DNA from: Hoplostethus atlanticus
Lineage: Eukaryota > Chordata > Actinopteri > Trachichthyiformes > Trachichthyidae
Direction of reading: 5' to 3'
Length of the DNA stretch: 64,000 nt
NCBI GenBank assembly: GCA_034670405.1
Contig: JAXDDX010000292.1
Coordinates: 62,001-126,000 of the forward strand
Positions 1 through 10,852 of the stretch are shown in pieces. Position numbers and translations under genes: made by a program. Each line of letters opens with the position of its first letter. Position 1 is the first letter of the stretch. Below the pieces are notes generated by a model that was given only the letters and a program-made list of their open reading frames with translations, was not told where the DNA came from and searched no databases.

Positions 1-517
1 AGGGGTAGATGGCAGGGATGGCAGGGATGGCAGAGGCCGTCCGTTGTGGGTTGTAGATAGAAAATGTCTTCTGCTGTCTTGGCTGCTCCTGTTGTTGTTG
101 TAACTGCTGCTGCTGCTGTAGGCCTGCAGCATGGTATGGTGGTGGATTTCTATCCAATGGTGGGTCATCAGACAGGGGTGGAGGTGCGTTCGGCGGAGGA
201 AGACGTCCGGGAGGACAGTCCAGGTCAGGATCTACCTTAAAGGATTAGACTTGGGCACACTGGTTAGATTGTTTCCCTCCCTGTCCTTTCTGGCCTTTGT
301 TTCTGTCTTCTTTTTTTTTTTTTTTTTTTTTTCTTTTCTTTTCAACTTTTTTCAATTCACTTTCCTTAAAACTACAATTCTCAGGGAATCCCAGTTCACA
401 CCATAATTTCAATTGTGCACAAACCCAGTCATCCGCATCATGTTTACCACACATTACCTTTACACATCCTGACCTCTCTGGTGTCTGGTCTTTAGGCTTG
501 CTTTTGTTTTGTCCCAT
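1..517 (-). pseudogene. gag: ERV Gag N-terminal part (MA and proline-rich region), runs off window
   Basis: Minus-strand Gag start of an endogenous retrovirus. The first residues are MGQNKSK, a typical N-myristoylation start (Gly2) for a matrix protein that targets Gag to the plasma membrane. The next ~60 residues are followed by a lysine-rich stretch encoded by a poly-T run. An in-frame stop (TAA) lies at 245-247; beyond it the same frame stays open to the window edge and is proline- and glutamine-rich, with a PPPY late-domain motif at 134-145, which in gamma- and epsilon-like retroviruses recruits Nedd4-type ligases for budding. The gene follows a leader, a tRNA-Pro primer binding site and an LTR on the same strand, as expected for a provirus 5' end. 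Capsid, pol and env would lie left of the window. Family call is from motif and context; similarity was not computed. Confidence 0.7.
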
Positions 518-1192
518 ATTTATTTATTAAAGGTATATAAAGTTTTTCTATAATTATTATTTTTTTTTTTAAAAAGGTACTTCTAAAGTTTTTCTATAAT
601 TAATTCTCAATCAATTTGAGAATCTCAAGTCAATTATTTATTATTCAACAATCCAGTCACTCCCCTTTTTAAATTTTTTTTTTTTTTTTTTGTTGAATTC
701 AAATCATCCAAAATAATAAAATTATCTTATGTTGAGTTTTTATATATATATATATTGAATTCAAATGTAGGCTTTTAATCTAATTACCAACACATTCAAA
801 GTGAGGACCCAGTCCTCCTGTGACCCTGTCACTTTGTAGTTCACGTAGAGACCCTCTCTCTCTAGGTTAAGAACTACATTATGTAGAGACCCTCTCTCTC
901 TACTAAAGTGCCATAAACCTCATCGTTTTGGCAGGAGTTAAGTAGACCCGTCGGCCGTCAAACCTTTAACTCTTCTAAGTGGGACTCAGCTCCCTTTTAT
1001 TACAAATATTGTGGTCTCACCTGATTCTTTTTCTTTGGGATACCATATTGAGAAGTCCAAGATCTGCCCGTTCAGGCGCTTTTCACCCCGGTGCGTCGGC
1101 TACGATCTCCACCTGGGGGTCAGCTCAGGAACCCAGTCCCTGCCGTGCACGGTTTACCTGTCAGCGACATCTCAAGGAAAACTCAAGTTAGA
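518..1192 (-). other. ERV leader between primer binding site and gag
   Basis: About 675 bases between the primer site and the Gag start codon, the usual position of splice donor and packaging signals. It holds a poly-T run near 570 and another near 670, and an imperfect direct repeat around 838-905 sharing 'tagagaccctctctctct'. No ORF of note is seen. Confidence 0.5.
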
Positions 1193-1193
1193 T

Positions 1194-1211
1194 ATCCCGG
1201 ACGAGCCCCCA
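1194..1211 (-). promoter_or_regulatory. tRNA-Pro primer binding site
   Basis: The reverse complement reads TGGGGGCTCGTCCGGGAT, the 18 bases complementary to the 3' end of tRNA-Pro used as primer by many gamma-type retroviruses. It lies 3 bases from the LTR end at 1215, as in an intact provirus. Confidence 0.9.
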
Positions 1212-1214
1212 AAC

Positions 1215-1817
1215 TGTCGTGGCAATTTAAAGTCAATTGCACTTTGTCTAGTGGTGAGAACAGCTCAATAAAGCTATAACACAATATATGTCTTAAGAAT
1301 ATTTAATAAAACATTCTAGAGAAATACTTATAAGTAGGCACAATACCTTTTGCAACCAAGAGGGTTGTTCCGGGTAGAGAGCAAAAGCAGGTTACATCAG
1401 TCAAGCTTTATATACCTTTTCTAATATGCTGAGTCATGCTAAACCACATGACTAAAACTATCTCTTTCACAGTCCAAGGCAGTTTAGTGAAGACAAAGGA
1501 ATCAAACAGTGCACAGACACCTGATAGAAAAAAGGTACTTTCTATCATAATTAGAACATCCTGCTCTAACTCCCTACGACTCGTCCTGCGCTCCTAGGAA
1601 CTGCTTGTGTCCTTGGCATTACCAACAAAACCGTCTTTCATAACAATGCAACAGTTGTAATAAACTTCCAGCTAATAATCATGGGAAAAGAGGAAACATA
1701 TACTTCCCTCAGCTCAGTAGTTTTCCACTGGCTGTGACTATACTTATGCATATATTTTATTGCAGTTTATACTTCAAGCATATTATAAGCACACTTATAT
1801 TATTATTTTCCATAACA
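1215..1817 (-). repeat. ERV long terminal repeat
   Basis: 603 bp bounded by TGTCGTGG and CCATAACA on the plus strand, which form an imperfect terminal inverted repeat starting TG and ending CA. Read on the minus strand it has a TATA box (GGTATATAAAG, about 1405-1415) and an ATTAAA-type polyadenylation signal about 100 bases further, so R/U5 point towards the primer site. The outer side (1818-1827) is a purine run on the minus strand (AGTGGGGGAG) that looks like a polypurine tract, so the LTR has internal-type sequence on both sides. It is either a 5' LTR that landed by chance beside a purine run, or an LTR shared by two proviruses. Confidence 0.8.
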
Positions 1818-1827
1818 CTCCCCCACT
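1818..1827 (-). promoter_or_regulatory. Candidate polypurine tract beside the LTR
   Basis: On the minus strand the ten bases AGTGGGGGAG abut the LTR start TGTTATGG. This is where plus-strand DNA synthesis of a retroelement is primed at a 3' LTR. The length and G-rich composition fit, but ten bases can occur by chance. Confidence 0.5.
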
Positions 1828-2227
1828 TCGTAGCAATGGTACCTCCTAGAACCATTGGGACGACAAAACAACAGGTGACATCACGATACCAGGTTAGCAA
1901 CACAACAATCCTGCTTCTGCACGGAATTGATGCATCCCTACCAAAGGTGAGAAGTGATAGAGAAAGGGAGGAAGAAAACATAAGCATTACACTATACTAG
2001 AGGAGAAATTCCTACTCCTAACATAATTGGTCATACTAATACTAATCATGAAGGTATTATCCAGGGTACTATTGCTGACTAACTTCATCTGCGGGCTGGT
2101 TTATGCCCTGTTCCTACTGGACTGCGGGGAATTCCCTTGACAGCTAGATTGGCAAGAGACAGCTAAAACAGTGGTCTTGGACGTTTGCCTAATTTCTACG
2201 TCTAAAGATTTGTGGGCAACTCTTAAT

Positions 2228-3300
2228 GTTGCATGCTTCGCTTGCATCTATAAAAGAAGGTAGCAATAACAAACGTCAATAGATAACCTAGGGTAACCCT
2301 GGCACCTAAAATACTGTCAGCTGAAGACCAAGCCTGAGTCAGAGAGTTGTCAGGTTCTCTACTTCGGGTTTCAATGATTTGGAGTACCGTCTTGATGGGA
2401 GTTAAGTCAATAATTTGTGTCCCCTCAAATTGAATTTGTGCCTTAACTTGGGGTCTTAGACCAAGGTGTGTTTGTCGATGAATGGGGACACTTCACTTAC
2501 ACTCTTATAGTGGGGCAATGCCACATGTTCAAAATACAAGATTGCATCGCTGGGGACATTGACCCAAAGTGTTTGGTTGTAGCCTGGTCCCATCCGTGTT
2601 ATCTCTGATGAACGGCTTACTGGGACAGGGGTAGTGAATATCTCTTTGGTCAATGCTTTTGCAGAGATATCACATAGGTTGGAATGTGGCCTATGGCTAG
2701 GCTGTCAACAGAAGAATGGACTACATGCAGCAGGTTAGTCATCAACATGGAGACAATCTTGGTGTGAGCATGATCGGTCTGAACTACAGACAGGAGTTTG
2801 TTTGACGGTCTGGAGAGTTTGGTTGAGGGCTATGCTGTGAGTGTCTGAAGCTTAGATTGTGTCTTGTACAGATTTGCCAATGGCCTGTAACTACACAGCT
2901 TGATCAAGCATCTGCCTTCTAACCTTGGGAATCTCCCTTGGCAATTCTCCTACCTGTTTCCTGACTGTCGTTAGGCTAATAGTATTGACAGTGGACTAAG
3001 TAGTGAGCTAACTGCGGCTGCTGCTGTGAATAAAACCACCTACAAATTGCTTTGGTCGCTTGTGGTAACCGTTCAACTCAACAAGTTCTTACTGTTCAGC
3101 TGTTCTTACTAGGTATTTCTGGTCAAAGGCAAACATGGATCTCAGATGTAGGTCTGACCAGGGGAAAGTGGTTCCCCTACATTGTAAGTGGGCCCTGTGA
3201 TTTGGGTTCAAGGGCTACATCATGCTGCATGTGCGGTCAACAGGCTACCTGGCTGAGTGTATCGCCTGTTGATTTGATGCACATGGTGTGTCCTGGGCAC
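2228..3300 (-). pseudogene. Decayed env-like gene of the 2-9 kb retroelement
   Basis: Broken minus-strand coding sequence between the coiled-coil Gag and the LTR at 1215-1817. The clearest part is its end: about 2228-2300 encodes a hydrophobic segment (VTLGYLLTFVIATFFY) followed by a short basic tail (RCKRSMQH) and a stop, as in a retroviral transmembrane subunit. Upstream, 2456-2653 encodes a 65-residue open stretch in a neighbouring frame; a frameshift near 2455 separates the two. Further upstream the frame is interrupted repeatedly. No CX6CC motif or furin site could be placed, so the env class is not assigned. Confidence 0.4.
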
Positions 3301-3674
3301 GCATGATCCTCACCCCCCTTTGGCTCTGATGACCTACAAACCGAGGTGAAGTGCGGTCGTCAGAGACATGAACAAGAAGACCCGGTTCCAGGCACACACC
3401 GTGCTTTGCCATGAACAGATGTTGTAAACTACCAGAAAGATTAAGGTCTGTGGCGACGTGTTGCTGGTGGATAGCATCCATCAAGCAAAGGACCATCGTA
3501 TAAATGAAGGATCCTGCGAAGCAAGGGAAACGGGGGTCAGAGTCAGTGTAGGCAGAGCTGACGGAGACAGCGCACGAGCCATCAGTGTGATGCGGTGCAC
3601 CTAATGAGGCTGGACGCTGGGTGAAAACACAGACCGAGTGGGCGGGAGTGGTGGGCATCCAGTCATTTTGCAAT

Positions 3675-5351
3675 TCAATTTGCAAAAGAGTCGACAAGAA
3701 TTTGTCTCCTGAACCGGTTAGGCTTAGATGGTCTCCCAGCATGGTTGTCACGGACAGAGACAGTTTTAGACCTATATCGGGGTTCTTCCCTATAGTCGTC
3801 AAAATAGCGTCTGTCTTCCCTCTGGTTTGGGTTGCGACTATAGCTCCTATTGTTGTAGGAGTTATTGGACTTAGGACGCATAGGGCCATTTGGCTTGCTT
3901 TCTGGTTGTAGAGTAGATGGCTGTAGTTCACCCGGCTCATGGTTGTGAGCATCTTCAAATTCCATTGTCAGCTTTTGGGTGTCAATGTGTGGAACTGAGT
4001 TAAGATCCGGATTCTTGCCCGAAGCTATTCTTTGTTTAATGAAGCCTCTGAGAGCCAACTCACGTAGTTGGTGGCTTGACAAAGATCGAGGGCAAGCTGA
4101 CACTCCATGATGGTGACTGGTGGTTCGGTGGAGGTTTTGTACGAACAAGGATTTGAAGTTCAAGTCCTCCTCCATGTTTGGTTCATTTCTGAAACCAAAG
4201 TAAGCTTTTCGCAAGCGATGATAGTACTGTTGTGGCAGCTCTTGCCTTCCCTGTTTGATGGCCAAAGCAGCTGTCAGGCCAGTCTCCATGCTGGTGATAG
4301 AGAACTCCTGCATCAGGGATTGACATACCCGCTCATAGTCGTCCAGGATGTGTGGAGGTTGTCTTTCAAGGAAGCTACTTACCTCACGGCTGGACGTTAC
4401 CTTGATCAGGTAGATTCTGTCATCTACTGTGGCCTGTGGGAATTTACGGAGGTAGAAGTCAATGTCTTTTAGGTAGGTATAGGTGTCCTGGGCACCCATT
4501 GGACCTGGCTCGAACCTGGCAATGTTACGAGCAATTTTATCCAATTCCCTGTCAGGCACGCCTTGGGTGAAGGCCGCGTCTGTAATTGCTGATGGTCGGG
4601 ACCTCTCAGTTTGGTCTGACCACTGAGTGGGCAGAAAATCTGGATGAAAGGTATCATCCCAGTGGGGTGTGCTAGAGGACCGTGTCCTCTGAGGAGGCAA
4701 TATCTCTCCATCTAGGTCACTTTGCTTAGGTAGTGAGAGGGAACTAACTTGTTGCTGACTGGGTTCATCCACCAGCCGAGATCTTAGTTCACCTTTGACC
4801 TTCACTATCTCACCGGTAGCCTCTTCACACTGGCTTTCCAACCTTTCTTGATACCTTTGGACATTGCTTGACTTTCTACCCAGTCCTTGCACTTTGGCAG
4901 CTTCAGCTGCAACCTCTGTCTTGAGAGCATCTATCTGAGTTCCTATCCCCATTATTACCGTGAGGACGCTACTCAGCTGCTGCTTACTTTCATCTCGCTC
5001 CCTTTTGAGCATTGAATTCTGTTCATTCATTTCTTTCTGTAGTGCTTTAGAGATTTCCTTCTCTTTGTCTAATTGTTCGCGTGCTTGTTTAAAGTCTTGG
5101 CATAGGCGTTGATTGTCCTGCTTCAACCTACTGTTCTCACTACGGATTGCTTCCATTTGGTCCTGTATTTGATCAGTCTCTTTGTCAATTAGCTTGAGTT
5201 GAGCTATCAAATTTAGAACCATGGTACCGAAGAGTTCACTGCGGGCGCTACCTTTGACTGTCTTACTCACTCCTGGGATTATGAGCTGTGACATCATCTG
5301 GTTAAGCTCTAAAGTGTCAAGGTTGTTGACAACTGCAGCAGGGCCTAACAT
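3675..5351 (-). CDS. gag: Retroelement Gag with long coiled coil and Arg-rich tail
   Basis: Uninterrupted 558-residue minus-strand ORF. Residues ~50-190 are heptad-rich and charged, predicting a long coiled coil. Residues ~280-440 look like a retroelement capsid: an aromatic-rich helical region and a major-homology-like motif QGRQELPQQYYHRLRKAYF. There is no CCHC zinc knuckle; instead the last ~80 residues are rich in Arg, Asn and Tyr (NNRSYSRNPNQREDRRYFDD), which may bind nucleic acid as Arg-rich Gag tails do. A decayed env follows on the same strand after about 0.4 kb, and no pol was found between them, so pol has been lost or was never in this copy. The family is not recognised beyond 'LTR-element Gag'. 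Confidence 0.7.
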   Translation of the reverse strand: MLGPAAVVNNLDTLELNQMMSQLIIPGVSKTVKGSARSELFGTMVLNLIAQLKLIDKETDQIQDQMEAIRSENSRLKQDNQRLCQDFKQAREQLDKEKEISKALQKEMNEQNSMLKRERDESKQQLSSVLTVIMGIGTQIDALKTEVAAEAAKVQGLGRKSSNVQRYQERLESQCEEATGEIVKVKGELRSRLVDEPSQQQVSSLSLPKQSDLDGEILPPQRTRSSSTPHWDDTFHPDFLPTQWSDQTERSRPSAITDAAFTQGVPDRELDKIARNIARFEPGPMGAQDTYTYLKDIDFYLRKFPQATVDDRIYLIKVTSSREVSSFLERQPPHILDDYERVCQSLMQEFSITSMETGLTAALAIKQGRQELPQQYYHRLRKAYFGFRNEPNMEEDLNFKSLFVQNLHRTTSHHHGVSACPRSLSSHQLRELALRGFIKQRIASGKNPDLNSVPHIDTQKLTMEFEDAHNHEPGELQPSTLQPESKPNGPMRPKSNNSYNNRSYSRNPNQREDRRYFDDYREEPRYRSKTVSVRDNHAGRPSKPNRFRRQILVDSFAN

Positions 5352-6005
5352 TTTGACTAGAAGTGTTACAAGGTGGGATGAGGGGCGTCTAATCAGATCA
5401 AATCAAATTTGAAATTAAAGATTGGAAGCACAGATATACTGTAACTAGCTACTTGCCTTTTCAGAGTCAACTAGTTGATCAGGGATCAGATAAATCTTAT
5501 GTGTGGTTCCACAAGTGGCGTAAATAGATGTGTTGACTATGACTTGACTATGCCTTCAGTGTGTTACCATGTAATGGTATTTACAGTTAATGCTGAAATT
5601 TCTCAGTGACCATGAATACTTTGAAAAGTTTACTAATAGGTTAGGAGGTTCCTAAACTAAAATTCAAAATGAAAATCAAAGAATTGAATTAGTCTTTAAA
5701 AATCCAACCATTGTAATATATATTCAAATTCCCAAAAGGCTCAAATGTTGCAGTTGCATTCAACTGTATTAATTAATTGCCAATGAGTTTGATACACTAA
5801 ATTGAAATTCAAAAAGCCAAATTAAATTGAGATTCAAACAGGCAAATTCATTTGAAATTCAAAAATCCAAATGAATGATTGGAAATGGATGTTTATCACA
5901 ATGAACTAAGTTAAAATCTGGAATAAAAGTAGAAATTATCCCAATTTGTTTAATTGGAATGCAAAATTTCTAAATTGTAATAAACAATTGAATAAGGATG
6001 ATTAA

Positions 6006-6091
6006 GCTAAACCCAAATTGAAAATAAGCATGAATTAAACATTAAAAAGCTAAACCCAAATTGAAAATAAGCATGAATTAAACATTAAAAA
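6006..6091. repeat. Exact 43-bp tandem duplication
   Basis: Two adjacent copies of a 43-bp AT-rich unit beginning gctaaacccaaattg (6006-6048 and 6049-6091) with no visible difference, which suggests a recent duplication. Confidence 0.9.
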
Positions 6092-6844
6092 GCCAATCAA
6101 TATTGTAGTCCAAATCTTTCCAAACCTATTTCAATTACAAGTCCAAAAGTCACTACAAATTCCTAAAAGCTTTTAAAATGGTCACTGAGTATGAAGGCAT
6201 GTCATTATATTAATATAGCGTTTGATTCTGAAATAGTTATTAGTCATCCACTAATAAACTGTGTCCAACGCATCAATAGGCTATGGTCAAGCACTGGTTG
6301 TGTTTGGATAAAGCTAGTTGTAGCAACTTTGTGTCACTAGGGGACTTCCTCACTTAATCCGACAGTGACTCACTGACATAAGGGAAACAATAGGGCCTAT
6401 ATGTCCGGCCTGTGTAACAAGTCAAATGTCAGTGTGAAAGCTGAGTTTTAAATGAAAATCACCACCAAGCACTTAAGCACATGCGAACTCTACAGAAAAC
6501 ACACCAAACTAATAGGCTAATATAGCGTGTGTCTGAACAGGAACAATTCAATCAATAATAGCCGTCAGGCTAATAACCAAAGCGACCGTCTAGGTCAATG
6601 GAGTTAACAGCTAAGCTAACTTTATGGCACTTAGCCTAGCACTGCTGGACTGCAGATACCAGCATCCACTACGGGTTTCAAATTACAGCGTCTCCGTACC
6701 TGGACTACGGCAGCTAGTAATAAACGTCACAGACCCATACGGTTAGACGTTACACCCAGCAAAATGGCGACTACTTGCAAACAAAGAGTTATTTTCGCGC
6801 TGGAAACAGATCCCCTCTGTTGCACAATGTCAGCACTTTTACAT

Positions 6845-7140
6845 TCACATATATATTCGCTGCATAGGGGGTTAGTTAGAGAACATCGTCTAGACTATAC
6901 CTTTCCCTAAAAGCAGTTTTACCTTTCTATAAGCAGAGATTTCTTCATCTGCATACACACAAGTCTATTCACTGCATAGAGGTGTGTTTAGAGAACATCG
7001 TCTAAACCATCCATTTTTCCTGAAAGCAGTTTTGCCTTTCTATAAGCAGAGATTTCTTCGTCTGCATACACACAAGTCTATTCACTGCTTATATACACTG
7101 CATAGAGGTGTATTTAGAGAACATCGTCTAAATCATCCCC
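6845..7140. repeat. Minisatellite, ~113-126-bp unit, about 2.4 copies
   Basis: The word gagaacatcgtcta recurs at about 6878, 6991 and 7117, each followed by related sequence with 'aagcagttttrcctttctataagcagagatttcttc'-like blocks. The last spacer holds a 13-bp extra block (cttatatacactg). Such repeats are common in LTR U3 or leader regions. Confidence 0.85.
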
Positions 7141-7675
7141 TTACACTCTCTCCTATCGTTGTCCACAACAATTTCTCCTAACTCAGGTAGCTAATCTGAG
7201 TATAGATGAGAGCGGAGAGTCGAACAATTCACAGAACACCCCAGAGCATCGTGGGCAGTGTCTCGAATTATTCTGAAAGCCTAATAACAAAAATGTGTCG
7301 GACTCCGCCGGCACTGGTGCACGCAAAATATTGACAAGGCTTAAAACGCCTAGTTCTATTGGTAAACTATTAAACTAGTTACCACAAGCGTCCAAAATGC
7401 ACTCGCAGCTTTCCTGTTAAAACTCGACGTCTTAACGTCGGGACGTAACACTTATCACTCACTAGTGTAAACTCTTTACTGGCAACTCTTTCTCTCAAGT
7501 AGGTATTAGATTATGTGTTACTCGCTCACAGACTGCTCCTTTTTCTGAGACTTGCGTGCTACTGCAAACCACTACTGTTAATAAGCCACTATTTCAAGTT
7601 TCATATGCATTGATATACATTGGACATGAAAATCAAGGTAGATAATTTGAATTCTCCTCACACGGAGGGCACCAA

Positions 7676-8000
7676 TGATGTAGTGTGTTGAACTTCGTTA
7701 TGAACGATGAGACTATTTGGTCAATTCTGAAAATTGACAATTATTGAAATTATTCTTAGTAATTAATATCTTATTAATTAACACTTGCGGGGCACCACCA
7801 GTTTACACTGGAATAGTCTCTTTATGATGATATCAGTCTAATAATCAGAAGAAGTGAGCTCTAGATTTCAGTGATTTTCTACCTTCATGTCCAGGATATA
7901 TCAATGACACACAAAAGCCAGTTCTTTATAAATGCAAAGATTTTATTAACTATGTAAATAAAACACTAATAAAATGAATACATGTATACTAAACTAAAAC
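7676..8000 (-). repeat. Probable LTR end with candidate primer site (2-9 kb element)
   Basis: On the minus strand a TATA-like box (TTTATAAAG, about 7926-7934) is followed ~250 bases later by a CA end (7676 or 7679) and, after one or a few bases, by TGGTGCCCTCCGTGTGAG (7657-7674), which has the TGG start and spacing of a primer binding site. I cannot assign it to a tRNA. The outer LTR boundary is unresolved; sequence up to about 9.0 kb could belong to it. Confidence 0.35.
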
Positions 8001-8044
8001 AGATAATGGCAATAAAACTGGCAAACAAGATAGCAAGATAAACA

Positions 8045-8107
8045 GTGGCAGAGGATATATCAAATAAGGTAGGAAGTTAAACAGTGGCAGAGGATATATC
8101 AAATAAG
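8045..8107. repeat. 39-bp direct repeat
   Basis: The block aacagtggcagaggatatatcaaataag occurs at about 8041 and 8080, a partial tandem duplication. Confidence 0.85.
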
Positions 8108-9600
8108 AGTGGCCAATGATATTGGGATCAAAGATGGCAAGGAAGTTTGCACCGACAAAACGACCTGAGCTGTAATACGCCTAACTGCGGCAATGTGGCA
8201 ACATGAAAGATGGCGTGGAGGACAGCTGACAGTTTCCGGGAGACTTGGGACAGAAGGACAGAGAATAGTGGAGAGAGAGAGAGAGCGAGAGTATTCTAAC
8301 CTCACTTTCACAGTTCAACACTGCCTTTGCATCACCCGTGCATCAACAAGAAAGTTGGTTACCGTCTGGTTTGCAGGGTGTCAGCGGCGTCCTCGTCTCC
8401 ATGGTAACCGTCGCGCAGTCGCAGTGGACAGGTAAACACACGCACGTGTTGGTCTGGACCAGTCGACGTCAGGAGGGCCGTTGTGGAGTGCGGTCCGGGG
8501 GCCGTTGTTCGTCGGCGTCGTCGTGCCAACAGTTCACCTCAGTGGAGATAGAGGGATAGGGCGATGTGTTGACTCACGTCGTTCAGGAAGCAGAGTAGAG
8601 TAGCGGCTGGCTTCTGACGTGGCTTTGTAGTCTTCTGGATCAGGTTGAGTGAACTCAATCGGCCGTCTCGGCAAGATTCACTCTGGAGCTGGTCTGGTAC
8701 TTGAGCTGAGAGAAGAGCTTTGAGCCAGGTTCAAACTTAGTTACAGGACGGGCTGCGGAACGGGCTACAGGACGGTTGAGTTGAGTTTCTTGATGTTCCT
8801 TGATGTTTCTTGATGTCTTTCCGCCTGAGTTTTTACCCGTCCGCCCGTTGCAGGAGTTGTCCTCCTTTGTTCGTTCGAGTTTGTAAGATTTCGTGTGAGT
8901 TCTCACCGTGTTCTGGGGTGTTCAGGGCTTTATGGTATGTCAGGAGTGGTAGGTGTTTCCCTCATTTGAATGCATCAGATTTACAACTTGATGACCGGTG
9001 ATCACCATCCCCTAAACTGCATTTCCAGCTCAGGTTTGGAAAACATCATTTTTCTTGATCCTTTGGGGATGCAAGTGACATATTTAATCACCTAACAACA
9101 AATGGGTTTGAATGACACCAAACATCACTGTCTTACCACAAAATACTGGCGAGTAAACCAAAAGTCCTGATAACACATTCTGTGTGCCTTGAATAACCAA
9201 GATACTACATTGGGGAGTAGGGCACATCATCTGCCACAGGATGTGAAGTTTAAATCTAATAAAACATATAAAGAAAGCACATTTTTGCAACACATTCCAG
9301 AGTTTCTTTGTTCTCTTATTCTGTGTCTCCCTTGGAAGGCAGATTAGGTACATTTCCCCGGCCCTTATCATCGGTCCCATCTCCTAATGGCACCAGAGCG
9401 GGCTAGTCGAACCTGCAAAGTGTTACTTTTGGCAGCTTTATGGGGGAAATCCACCTTTTACTGCAAAGGGGGTTCCTTGGGTTCCTGGGAGCACAGCAGG
9501 GGTCTTGACCTCATAGGAAGACCCTGGGAGAGGAATGTGTTAGTCTTTGGGTGTTGCTGTGGTCCGAAGAGGGGGGGGGAGGCTGATCTCTCCTGCATAC
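8108..9600. other. Unassigned region
   Basis: Several short ORFs on both strands, none with recognisable domains. A (GA)n run sits near 8270-8292. Nothing else could be supported. Confidence 0.3.
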
Positions 9601-9611
9601 ACTACACAACA

Positions 9612-9745
9612 ATGGATGGAAACAATCTGCACGAGGACGAGGAAGAGCAAGAACAGTAATTTCAGATGAAATTCGGGCAACTGTAATAGACCATGTTCTT
9701 GTTCATGGAATGACAACAAGGGAAGGAGGACGAAGACGTGATACC
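9612..9745 (+). pseudogene. Tc1/IS630-like transposase N-terminal fragment
   Basis: A frame here reads RGRARTVISDEIRATVIDH followed by VLVHGMTTREGGRR, which resembles the N-terminal helix-turn-helix of IS630/Tc1-type transposases found in fish genomes. The downstream catalytic DDE part is missing and the sequence turns AT-rich and non-coding. The assignment rests on memory of the family pattern and is tentative. Confidence 0.35.
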
Positions 9746-10852
9746 GAGGCAGAATGAATCTCTCATTGATTTGAGTGTACTATAATGTGCTTTTCATTTA
9801 GTTTTCTTTGTTCTTTGGGCTTACTGTATTTTTATGCAAGTGCTGAATATACAGATATATACACATTCAATACTTACAGTGTACAATATAAGTCGTGATT
9901 ATTTTTTATTGCAAAATGCGTTTATATACAATAAACATTTTTTTCTGTAAGTACATGCCCTGGACGCTGTGTTCTCAATTTTCTGATGTAGTGTCTAAGG
10001 AATGCTCTGTAGTGTTTATATATTGACTGGCTGTGTGTATGATCTGAAAGCATTGTTTGATTTTGAGCACAGATTAAATGGTTTTGAGGCGATTGTTTGA
10101 TTTTGCCAGAAGAGTCAGGGGTTTTGTGAATGTAGTTTGAAGATTTGGTTTTGTGTTTAAAGTTTTGAGAAAATGGGTGAAGGTTTCAAGAAATGTGTCT
10201 TAGCAATTGAGAAAAACTGTAATAAAGTCGCCAAGGGGTCCTGAAAAGTTTAAAAGTCGCCAAGTTGGCAACACTGTCTCTGCGACCTTGTCAGTGACAA
10301 CGTCAGGTTTCAGAATATGAAAAAAGGATTTTTTTCCATTTTTGTTTTCTCATGATTTTGTTTTGTTTTACAAAGGAACATTTTCGAAATTTTGCATCAG
10401 CCGTTTTTTACCATGAAAAAAGAAAAATGCGTTGTAATTCTGTTTTCAAAGAACCTTCCTTTTTTCATTTTTTTATTTCTGTTTCTGAAAGGAAAATAGA
10501 ATGACCAAAAAATACTATCTACCCTGTTTTACATATTAACTGCTACACTAGTGTCATATCTCGGAATGTTGCATATTTTTTTAATGAAAAATACTAAACA
10601 TTAAAAAAACAAACCAAAAACTCAAGAATGTGATCACAGAGTTTCGCTTGTAAGCCAATCTTGCCTGTTTGCCTGCAGCTGCCTGACTTTATTATCTCTG
10701 CTTCTCAAGTAAATTCACTTTAGGCCGTTTCCTTTTTAAAGGAGCACATGATCGTCCTGTGATTTTTATTAAATTTTTTTTGTCTCAAGTGAGTTGCTGT
10801 TTGCAGTATCACTGATCAGGCCGGACTGAACTCTGCTACAATTTGGAGCATA
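9746..10852. other. Intergenic region upstream of the host gene
   Basis: AT-rich, with no ORF. The first ~500 bases may be the remaining 3' part of the Tc1/IS630-like relic. The last few hundred bases presumably include the promoter of the gene starting at 10853, but no convincing TATA box was seen. Confidence 0.3.

Larger units (their letters stand above)
5352..7650. other. AT-rich non-coding region upstream of the coiled-coil Gag
   Basis: No coding sequence is seen. The section 5640-6180 repeats short words such as 'gaaattcaaa' and 'ccaaattaaa'. If the element's LTR is at about 7676, this is an unusually long leader of ~2.3 kb; otherwise it contains foreign sequence. Confidence 0.4.

Noticed and set aside
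8193-8906. Overlapping plus- and minus-strand ORFs of 70-83 codons
   Set aside because: Low-complexity (GA)n context, no motif, no neighbour support.
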